A stretch of DNA of 25,892 bases. Origin: Gymnopus androsaceus JB14 (lineage: Eukaryota > Basidiomycota > Agaricomycetes > Agaricales > Omphalotaceae). Below are positions 18,930 through 25,892 of the stretch, one piece after another. The stretch spans positions 1-25,892 of the forward strand of contig ML770007.1 of assembly GCA_009733575.1 (NCBI GenBank), given 5' to 3'. The stretch's first letter is position 1, and the number at the start of each line of letters is the position of its first letter. Position numbers and translations under genes: made by a program. The notes under the pieces were generated by a model. The model was not told the origin of the DNA. It did not search any database and worked only from the letters and a program-made list of their open reading frames with translations.

Positions 18930-19362
18930 AGGATTTCATCCTTACCCTTGCCTCCACCAATGTTCTGCTTGCTCCATCCCGTTCCCTCACCCTGCATTAG
19001 ACTCTCAGACCCTAAAGGATTAACCTTTACATGCATATACAAAGGTTCTGTCTTGTTCCAGATTAACTCATCTTACATCTCCTTATTTTAGCTCCTTACT
19101 ATACTACTTAAATACTGTTGTACTCCTTTGTTTTACATTGTTGGATCAACACTGTTACTGGCTGTCCTTGTTCTTGCAAACCCAGTTCCTAACACTTGAA
19201 TAGTCCTGGAGTCTGTACTTGCTACTGATAATACACCATGAATTATTAAACAATTCAGCTGCAGAGTTTCTTTTGGTCCTACTTCAAGATAACTTAGAAG
19301 CCTTGGGCTGGCCCAGGTATTCAGGAAATTTATAGGTTGTCTAAGTAACCACCAAGGCAACT
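18930..19362. other. Unassigned stretch
   Basis: No coding signal recognised. A 75-codon minus frame at 19360-19133 has no domain I can identify. Confidence 0.4.
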
Positions 19363-19443
19363 TGGGTTGTCAAGGGTATATGGCTTGTACCTAGTTAAAC
19401 TTGAGTTGACTTGGGTTAACTTAGGTTGACTTGGGTAACTCAA
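19363..19443. repeat. Degenerate tandem repeat (ACTTGGGTTG)n
   Basis: Five to six imperfect units of ACTTGGGTTG/ACTTGGGTTA, with one more ACTTGGGTTGACC near 20018 beyond the adjacent TIR element. The later copy may mean the 549-bp element inserted within this repeat. Confidence 0.6.
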
Positions 19444-19455
19444 AGTAAATAAGTA

Positions 19456-20004
19456 CAGTCGAATACCTCATATGGAATACGGTTGGGGAAACCAAAATTG
19501 TATTCCATATGATGGATATTCCATATCATATAAGGTCATTTTACTTTCCTATTTTTTGTTCTACAATGATACAATAAGTATGTTTGATTGATTTCAAGTC
19601 TCAAGCAAGCATATTCATTGACTTACAGTTAACATTGGAATCCCTGCATTTATTGCCTGTTCAAGCCCCAAAACTGCTGAATATAGTTGCCCGAAGCTCC
19701 AACATGATGAGAAAACTGGGTCAAGAGGACTCAATGCAGGAAATCTTTGAGTAAAGAGTGAAATATAGCATTTTTTCAATGCATATCAACCAATTATTCC
19801 ATTTTCTTTGATATATCAACACTTTTTTGATTGAAATCTGTGTCCGTCACATGGAATACTCTGCCAAAAATTCCTCAAACCATATTCTATATTCCGGACT
19901 ACGGATCCATGGAATATTCCCGCCTCCCGGCTTGGGGAATGGAATATCTTATTCCATATGAGGGATATTCCATATGACCTTATTCCATATGAGATATTCG
20001 ACTG
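19456..20004. mobile_element. 549-bp non-autonomous TIR element with TA target duplication
   Basis: Left end CAGTCGAATACCTCATATGG at 19456 is mirrored at the right end, finishing at 20004 (complement CAGTCGAATATCTCATATGG). TA flanks both ends. The subterminal regions are packed with CATATGGAATA/TATTCCATATG motifs in both orientations, at least nine in all. There is no transposase frame. The CAGT terminus and TA duplication resemble pogo/Fot-type mariner relatives, but family membership is inference. Confidence 0.75.
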
Positions 20005-20085
20005 TATAACCATTATACTTGGGTTGACCATAGGTCTTCCTGAGTATATATGTATATTCCTGATGACAGTTATGTACAGTAAACC

Positions 20086-20101
20086 CAGGTTTTGCTGATG
20101 T
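20086..20101. repeat. Orphan terminus of the 275-bp element family
   Basis: CAGGTTTTGCTGATGT is identical to the right terminus of the element at 16601-16875 plus its first flanking base. No partner inverted repeat was found nearby, so this is probably a truncated copy. Confidence 0.45.
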
Positions 20102-20271
20102 CCTCTCTGAGTCTATGTACTTAAGACATCATAGAAGCATTTGAATGTTATTCATTTATCTCTCATACCACTACCATACCTCACTTTGCACAATACTCTA
20201 CCTCATATCTCTATGCTTATCCAATAGAGCATGTTCATATCAAGTTTAGCAATCCCCACTGTAACCATATA

Positions 20272-20500
20272 CTCGTGGCCACGGAAAGTGACGGGCCGGC
20301 AGTTGTCAGCCTCATATTTTTGATACCCTCTCATCAGCGCTACAGCTAACCCATGCACTCCAAACTTTTTTTGGGAGGCAATCTACCTTGATATAATATT
20401 GCTATCAACTCAAAACTCTGTGTATCTTCTCTTAGAATTCAAGACAGTATCAACAACCTGGTGTGTGACAAATCCCCGGCCCGTCACTTTATGGGTATAC
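20272..20500. mobile_element. Internally deleted Tc1 derivative (MITE-like), about 230 bp
   Basis: The left end CTCGTGGCCACGGAAAGTGA, preceded by TA, matches the TIR of the 1283-bp Tc1 element. The right end keeps CCCCGGCCCGTCACTTT, and its outermost bases have diverged. Inside, around 20400-20460, the sequence aligns with the 3' end of the Tc1 transposase around 17785-17850 (CTATCAA...AAA...TGTGT), so it is a deletion product of a related autonomous element. Exact right border uncertain. Confidence 0.7.
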
Positions 20501-21104
20501 AGATAGCTGTAACCATCCTGTATAGGGATCTTGAGAATTGTTTACGGTTATGGGTGGGACACTACAGTATACCATATGTTAAATGTTGATGTGCATTTAG
20601 TGTGGCGTCATACAGTGCCAACAGGCACTTCTCCAACCACTTGACTTTGAGCCAAATAAATTAGCTAAAATCATAATAAAATTATTTTTGGCAGGAAACC
20701 AGCCAAAAGAATGTGATTACCGTTGAGCAAAAAAACCTTTCTGTGTTTGGAAATAAGTTCCCACGGTGTTCATTTTCGTGAGGCCAGAATTTTCCAAAGT
20801 ATTGCCGCGCCAACACATCTGTCTGACCGTCCTCTGGCCTCTTGTTCTAAAAGCACTACGCCTCGGGCATCTGCATGCTCTGCCGCTGCTACTAGGCCCG
20901 AAAATCAGAATAAAAATAAAAATAAATAAATAAATAAAACAGTATAATCTCACCTCAAGAAGCTGCCAAGCTTGCAGCAGATCCCACCTATACTTACAAT
21001 ACCATTGATAACTCAGCATTTCGCGCATCTTTGGGAACGACATTTCAAAGTCTTCCATTCATTACCTCTGCAGGCCCAAATATCTTTGTATCTCATGCTC
21101 CAAT
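20501..21104. other. Unassigned stretch with A-rich tract
   Basis: No gene is supported. A 113-codon minus frame across 20717-21058 owes its hydrophobic run to the simple repeat at 20909-20939. Its sequence offers no domain. Confidence 0.4.
20909..20939. repeat. AATA/AAAAT simple repeat
   Basis: Two AAAAAT-like units followed by about four AAAT units. It could be the poly(A)-like tail of a retroposed sequence, but no such element is recognisable upstream. Confidence 0.6.
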
Positions 21105-21841
21105 GGATAATTCTAATCAGAAACCCCATTTGGAGTAGAAACCCCAAATTATTGTTGAGAAACCCTGGCAGGTCACACATTGGTTACATATTGTCACATC
21201 AAGTAACAATATTTTTGGAGACTCCAGAACTCAACCAGAGCTCATCCGCTGCCCAGTGTAGCATTAATAACAAGTCTGTGACTCAAGTCTCAGGAGTCAG
21301 GCCATGGGAGACACTCTACACAGTAAATAATAAGTATTGATTGCTGCTGAGGTACTCTTGTTATTAATCTCTCTCTGTGACTCAGAGAGCCAGATGCTAC
21401 AGGAACAGGCAGGGAACAAGTTAGACTGTTGCATTTGATACTGAGTGAAAAGGAACTAAATTTGGTGGCAGACAGGGGGCCTTCAAGAGTCAAGTCACAA
21501 GTGTGCAAGGCTTCCAATGTTGTGTACTACTCTATGTATCATACATACTGGATTCTGGAATGATCTAGTGTTGAGTTAGACATGAGGGGACAGTGAGAAG
21601 AGCAGAAAAAATGTCTACGTTTGAGTCAGGCAAGGGTGAGCAGACGCACTTGTAAGTAATCTGAATCAAACTCATTGCATGGTCCAAGCACATTTAAAGC
21701 ACAGTCCTGAGCCAAGACTCAACTAAGAGAGCTTTGAAGTAGCCCAGAGGCATCCATTGTCAGAAAAAATGGATGTGACAAATGCGTGACAATGGTGTGA
21801 TGGGTTTCTACTCATAATGGGGTTTCCCATTAGAATTATCC
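21105..21841. mobile_element. TIR element of about 737 bp with 40-bp terminal inverted repeats
   Basis: 21105-21144 and the complement of 21802-21841 match at 36 of 40 positions, with two dinucleotide differences; both begin GGATAATTCTAAT and share GAAACCCCATT and GAGTAGAAACCC. There is no coding potential inside. No target duplication is evident next to these borders, so the true ends may lie slightly inside or outside. Superfamily unknown. Confidence 0.65.
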
Positions 21842-22378
21842 TGCTCAGATGGCTAGTAAGTTGGGAAAGTAAGTTGGTTCTGCTCAAATTGGGTCATTTG
21901 CTCATTCATTCATGTCTTCAAGACATGGCCTCAACATCAGCCAAGCTGAATATGCTGTGAAGAAGTATACTAGTCATTGGAGAATACCTGCAACCATTAG
22001 AATGGACCCCCGCATCCTGTCGATGTGAGGCTCGGGTATGTCGGTGAACTTCCTTTTATGGAAGGTACCTTCCTATTTAGGGTATGACTAAGCAGGTTCA
22101 TTTTTGCCGGAGGTCCGAAAACCAAAACTCAAGCAAGGTCTTAGCGGAGCACAACATTAGTAAATACATCTAATATAAGTCCATTGCACCTACTTTGGGG
22201 ATAATACATTGATATATACATGCTCTGAAAAAGTTTTAAAATTTGCAGCTTTTTACGGTTACCCGGGTGATGAGAAGTGATTGATGGCACTGTATGTTTG
22301 GCTTTAGTTTCCTTTTCCGGTTCTATCATCTTATTTGGTATTTGTTTATACTGTTTACCGATGTGACCGTTTCCATAC
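21842..22378. other. Region upstream of Copia B, probably including its U3
   Basis: No gene. It includes a perfect palindrome GGAAGGTACCTTCC at 22060-22073. The 5' LTR of element B must begin within or before this stretch, but without the matching 3' LTR its start cannot be placed. Confidence 0.35.
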
Positions 22379-22386
22379 TATATAAG
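22379..22386 (+). promoter_or_regulatory. TATA box of the Copia B LTR
   Basis: TATATAAG 32 nt upstream of the hairpin that starts the leader module. This spacing places the transcription start at about the first base of the hairpin. Confidence 0.55.
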
Positions 22387-22410
22387 CCTTGGCACATCAA
22401 TTCCTTGGTT

Positions 22411-22577
22411 CCCTCAGTTCCATCAGCTTGAACTGAGGGTAAGCTTCTTATTTATTCATTTATTATACTTTGCTGACTCTACCTATAGCCCTCGTTGTAC
22501 TCACGTAGTCTATAGGTAAATACAAAGAGTTCCATCATCTTGAACTGAGGCCCTCGTTGTACTCACGTAGTCTATAG
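22411..22577 (+). repeat. Copia B LTR/leader module: hairpin, 50-nt intron, plus intron-less tandem copy
   Basis: A perfect 10-bp hairpin (CCCTCAGTTC at 22411-22420 with GAACTGAGGG at 22430-22439) abuts a 50-nt segment 22439-22488 that starts GTAAGC, contains TGCTGACTC and ends CTATAG: a textbook fungal intron. Block Y1 is 22489-22515. A 13-nt spacer beginning GTAAAT (22516-22528) follows. Then X2 (22529-22550) repeats 22417-22438 with one mismatch in 22, and is joined directly to Y2 (22551-22577), identical to Y1 over 27 bases. The copy thus equals the spliced form of the first unit to the base. The spacer plus second copy itself starts GT and ends AG. Confidence 0.78.
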
Positions 22578-22712
22578 AAATTTCACAGATTTGCAGTCAG
22601 AATTGCCATTCTGCATCTCGCCGATAGACTATTAGGTTTACCTTCACTGCCTTGCCGTTGTCGAAATTCTTTATTCTTGCCGTTGTTGAGATTTATCATT
22701 ATCCTTTCCATC

Positions 22713-25472
22713 ATGAGCTCCACGCTGTCCAGCCAACTACCTTCTCTTATCTCATTCCTCGAAGAAACGCAACTCAAAGGTACCTCAAACTGGGCCGCCT
22801 TCCGTGATCACGTCAAGAGTGTTGCCCATTCCTATGGAATGACTGGCTATCTCCTCGGGTTGATTATGTGTCCTGCGCAAAACGCTGCTCCCACTGTCCT
22901 CGCTGCTGGTACTGCTCAAGCTGCTGTCATTGTTCCTGTCGCCACTCCCGTTAACTCGCCAAACCCTTCTGATCAGGAATGGGAACTTCAGGACGGTCGT
23001 CTTGCTGGGATCATCTACCAGAACATTCGCAACCCCCGTTCGATAAATCTTGGTGCTGAACTTACAGCAAACCAGATGTGGAAGAAGTTGACAGACGAGT
23101 ACAAGAAACAGAGTGCAGCTAATCATACTCTTGCCACGTAGCTTCTTTGCCAGCTCAAATACATCGAGGGCACTGCCTTCAAGAAGCATTTTGGTGCACT
23201 AGAAGCTCTACGTCAGGATGCATCTGATGCTGGTTGTACGGTTACCAATGACAAGATTTGTGGATACTTCCTCAGCTCCTTGCCGATCCCTTCGCACCTT
23301 TGGATTATTCAAAACCATGGTTCGCGCACGTATAAAGAAATCAAGCAGTTCCTTGAAGAATACGATGTTCAACTTCGTTTTGCCTCTGGTTTCAAATCTG
23401 ATGGGTCGTCCACTCTTGCCACAGTTATGAACACTAACTATGCCAGAAAGCCTTTCATTTGTGAGAACTGCAAGTGTTCTGGGCACAGCCAGAAGCAATG
23501 CTGGTCACCTGGTGGTGGTGCTGAGAGTCGCGCTCCAACCTGGTGGAAACAAGGTGTTGAATCGAACAGGCCTGCTGCCGCTGCAGTCAATACTGATCCT
23601 TCCAGTTCTGAGCAAGTCGACACTGCTGCCACCTTCAATTTTGGATGCAGTGGTGCATTTGTATTTCCACATCATGCTACGGTATCTGACTTGAACGTCT
23701 TCAGACATAGAGGGGAAAGTTTTGCCGTGGTAAATAATGATTGGCTATACAGTACACTACCTACTATTCTGTCTACCGTATCTTCGCATCCATCCTTGAA
23801 ATTGAATTGTATTCCCACATACATTGACAGCACCGCATCGGAATGGTGCATACATGATAAGTCCATGTTCGTCGAGTATACTCCCATACGTGTAGTGGGA
23901 TGTATGGCTACAGAGGGTGATGGCGGACAATTCGTTATTGAGGGTAGAGGAATTGTTGAAATGCACATATGGACGTCGAGTGGGATGATCAACAAATTGC
24001 GTTTCCGTGCATCACACACTCCTTTGTTTTCGATGAATCTGCTCTCGCTCCCTGCCATGGACGATTTGGGATATTGTGGAACATGGGGGAGTGGAATGCT
24101 GACTGTTGCCAATAGCGCTGGTAAGGTGGTGGTTGATGGAAAATTGGCATTTGAAAAGGCTCGTCAACGACTATACGAAGTCGATGTTGTTGATATGAGG
24201 CCACCTGTGGTGGTGGTTAGCGTGAAGTTGCGATCGTTGAATGTGCCGTGTTCATTGGAGATGTGGCATGTGCAATTTGGGCATGCAGATATTAACATTG
24301 TGCGTATGATGGCGAAGAAAAGTTTAGTTGGAGGTTTGAATGTGTCAGATATGACAGTTTGTGGGAAGTGTGAGGTCTGTTTGCTAACTAAAGCTATGAG
24401 AAGACCCTTTGATGCTGTTGTTATCCTGTCAACGGAACCTCTGGATCATGTTAGCCTTGACTTGTGGGGGAGAGCTTGAACTACCAGTCTTGGTGGTGCT
24501 GTCTACATGATGTTGGCATGTGACGACAGTACCGGAATCCCTTTTCCATACTTCTCTGCTACAAAGGACGCTCCAAAAATTCTTTCCTTGGTGAAAATCT
24601 TTGTGGCCATGGCGGAAACTCAGACTGGAAGGAAAGTACGCGTATTTCATATTGACCTCGGTCGGGAATTCGACAACAAATGGTTTGAGGAGTTTTGTAA
24701 TGAGAAGGGCATTGTTATTGAGCATGTTCCTAAAGATTTGTCTGCGGCAAATGGCCAAGTTGAACAAGCAAACAGGACCACAATCGAAGGAACTTGTGCC
24801 ATGCTAGAGGACTCCGAGCTGGACAAAAGATTCTGGGCGGAAGCTGCTGCAGCTCAGTGTTACATTCAAGGTTTCATCCCAACCATGCACCATCCTGGCA
24901 AAGTTCCATGGCAGAAGTGGAAGAGGTCCAATATCCTCAATGTGTTGCATTTACAAAAGTGGGGGTCAAAGGTTTGGGTGAAAGACCTAGACCGAAAGGA
25001 AGGAAAGTTGGGATGCCAAGTGTGGCGTGGCTTTATGGTCGGTTACCTCGGTGCACAAGGTTACAGGGTTTACGATCTGGAGTGAAAGAGCGTTTACTTA
25101 GTAAGGGATGTGGTATTCGAGGAAGGAACACCGAGGAGAACCCAACAGGTCAAAGTGGGTTCTGCGGTACACGAAGAGACTTTTGATGAAGAGCTTGGTG
25201 GTCAGGTTCCTGTCGCGGAGGTTGAAGAACACCCACAGTCCCCAGTGCACGCTCCTGAGACTCCTCAATGTTCGGGTCAAGTCTCCATTCCTTCACCTGC
25301 GCTTCTCCATTCAATCAATTACATGAGAGATGAAGAGGATGCCAAGGTGGATGATCTAGAATGGGCAAATATTGCTGTTTTAGTGGTTAACGTGATGGAG
25401 GATGAACGGAGACAGAGAGAATGCGAGGAGACTGTCCTTGCACTAGCTAGAGCTGTGAAAGGAGGGGGGTGA
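22713..25472 (+). pseudogene. Copia B gag-pol, one frame with four in-frame stops
   Basis: All segments are in the same frame from ATG 22713 (MSSTLSSQLPS). Gag: LKGTSNWAAFRDHVKS to TANQMWKKLTDEYKK. A TAG at 23139 interrupts gag, which continues LLCQLKYIEG. CCHC zinc knuckle at 23460-23501 (CENCKCSGHSQKQC). Protease site near 23826: IDSTAS replaces the usual DSGAS. GAG-pre-integrase: MWHVQFGHADINIVRMM with CGKCEVC. Integrase: Asp in VSLDLWG, Asp in FHIDLGREFDN, Glu in NGQVEQANRT. TGA stops at 24477, 25083 and 25470. Each stop is one C-to-T change from a sense codon (CAG or CGA). Without the stops this would be a single gag-pol frame. Confidence 0.88.
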
Positions 25473-25503
25473 TATTGTTATCCTGTCGTCATATAAGGAG
25501 GCC

Positions 25504-25690
25504 ATGTGCGATCCTGAGAAGTGGGTCCCTGCTATGGAAGCTGAAATAAATGGTCTCAGGGAGCAAGAGGTTTGGAAACTTGTGGATGCTCTGGAGGGCA
25601 TGTGGATTTTGGAAGGAATGTGGGTGTACAACTTGAAGGTCAATGGGGACGGTAAAGTGTTGAAAACCAAGGCTCGGTATGTTGGAATAT
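25504..25690 (+). pseudogene. Copia B reverse transcriptase N-terminal fragment
   Basis: In a different frame from the gag-pol part: PEKWVPAMEAEINGLREQEV, VWKLVDA, and VYNLKVNGDGKVLKTKARYV are the usual start of Copia RT (W..A...E...L, then K...DG...KARLV). The match ends at about 25690. The preceding stop and the frame change show decay. Confidence 0.8.
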
Positions 25691-25774
25691 CAAAGGTAAA
25701 TATATCTTATCGAACTATACATGGAACGCTTTCTCGTAATCTCCACTTGTTTGTATCACCATCCCATGCACTCC

Positions 25775-25892
25775 ACTACTATCGTCTCGCAGACTCCACT
25801 CAGTCTCTCGCCGTATCCACTTGCTCTCTCGCAGTACCCACTGTACCGTATGGACAGTAGCCACAAGTGTTCACGCAGTAGCCACTTGCCCG
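25775..25892. repeat. Degenerate CGCAGTANCCACTTG repeats at window edge
   Basis: Five imperfect copies of a CGCAGTAGCCACTTG-like unit, spaced about 20-35 bases, run to the end of the window. The sequence replaces the expected RT continuation, so it may belong to another insertion or to a rearrangement joined to Copia B. Confidence 0.5.

Larger units (their letters stand above)
22379..25690 (+). mobile_element. Ty1/Copia retrotransposon (element B), 5' part, truncated in RT
   Basis: From the LTR promoter through the leader module, gag, zinc knuckle, protease, GAG-pre-integrase, integrase and the first part of RT, all on the plus strand. The coding match stops around 25690, just after the RT motif KARYVG, where unrelated repetitive sequence begins. 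The rest of RT, RNase H and the 3' LTR are absent from the window. The primer-binding site could not be identified with confidence. Confidence 0.8.

Noticed and set aside
19363..19443. Telomere-like repeat
   Set aside because: Units are ACTTGGGTTG, not TTAGGG, and the array is short and internal.
20717..21058. 113-codon minus frame with a hydrophobic run
   Set aside because: The hydrophobic part is only the translation of an AAAT simple repeat.
22417..22577. Plain tandem duplication as the sole explanation of the Copia B leader repeat
   Set aside because: The only large difference between copies is a segment with complete intron signals removed at the exact splice sites, and the same pattern recurs in Copia A.
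15600..22600. CRISPR-like array from the repeated X and Y blocks
   Set aside because: Only two copies per site, variable spacing, eukaryotic context with introns; the retroelement leader explains them.
22579..22712. Primer-binding site and 5' LTR end of Copia B
   Set aside because: No convincing initiator-tRNA complement or TG...CA border could be seen, so neither was annotated.

Overview
The window looks like a piece of an agaricomycete (mushroom-type basidiomycete) nuclear genome. The protein-coding genes carry short introns of about 50-110 nt with GT(A/G)NGN donors, CTRAY-like branch points and YAG acceptors. The gene content is also typical: F-box proteins with the basidiomycete CSRWR signature, a family I66 protease inhibitor, a basidiomycete-type sesquiterpene synthase remnant, an EasG-like NmrA reductase, and Copia and Tc1/mariner elements. 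All assignments come from reading the sequence; no search was run.

Left half (1-15400), gene-bearing. In order: a partial F-box protein (minus); a spliced small secreted protein with eight cysteines and a 19-nt microexon (minus); a decayed J-domain gene (plus); an EasG/NmrA-type NAD(P)-binding oxidoreductase (plus); tail to tail with it, an internally deleted terpene synthase pseudogene (minus); a three-exon I66 protease inhibitor (plus); a 544-residue F-box protein (minus); a two-domain isochorismatase-like hydrolase fused to a glutathione S-transferase (minus); and an eight-exon, membrane-anchored pepsin-fold protein whose catalytic motifs appear lost (plus). The reductase next to the terpene synthase remnant may be the remains of a secondary-metabolite locus.

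Right half (15400-25892), a nested transposon graveyard. A Copia fragment (element A, minus strand; RT C-terminus and RNase H) carries a 275-bp inverted-repeat element inserted in its RT region. Beyond it lie a decayed Tc1 element of 1283 bp with TA target duplications, a 549-bp TA-flanked TIR element built from CATATGGAATA-like motifs, a 230-bp internally deleted Tc1 relative, and an element of about 740 bp with 40-bp terminal inverted repeats. A second Copia element (element B, plus strand; gag, protease, integrase, start of RT) is broken by in-frame stops and truncated near the right edge.

The most unusual structure is in the putative LTR/leader of both Copia elements. Each has a hairpin (X) abutting a 5' splice site, a 50-nt GT-AG intron, a second block (Y), a short GTA-starting spacer, and then a second copy of X joined to Y exactly as if the intron had been spliced out. 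Two elements with diverged sequences sharing this unspliced-plus-spliced tandem layout suggests a functional or replication-derived feature of this retrotransposon lineage rather than chance.
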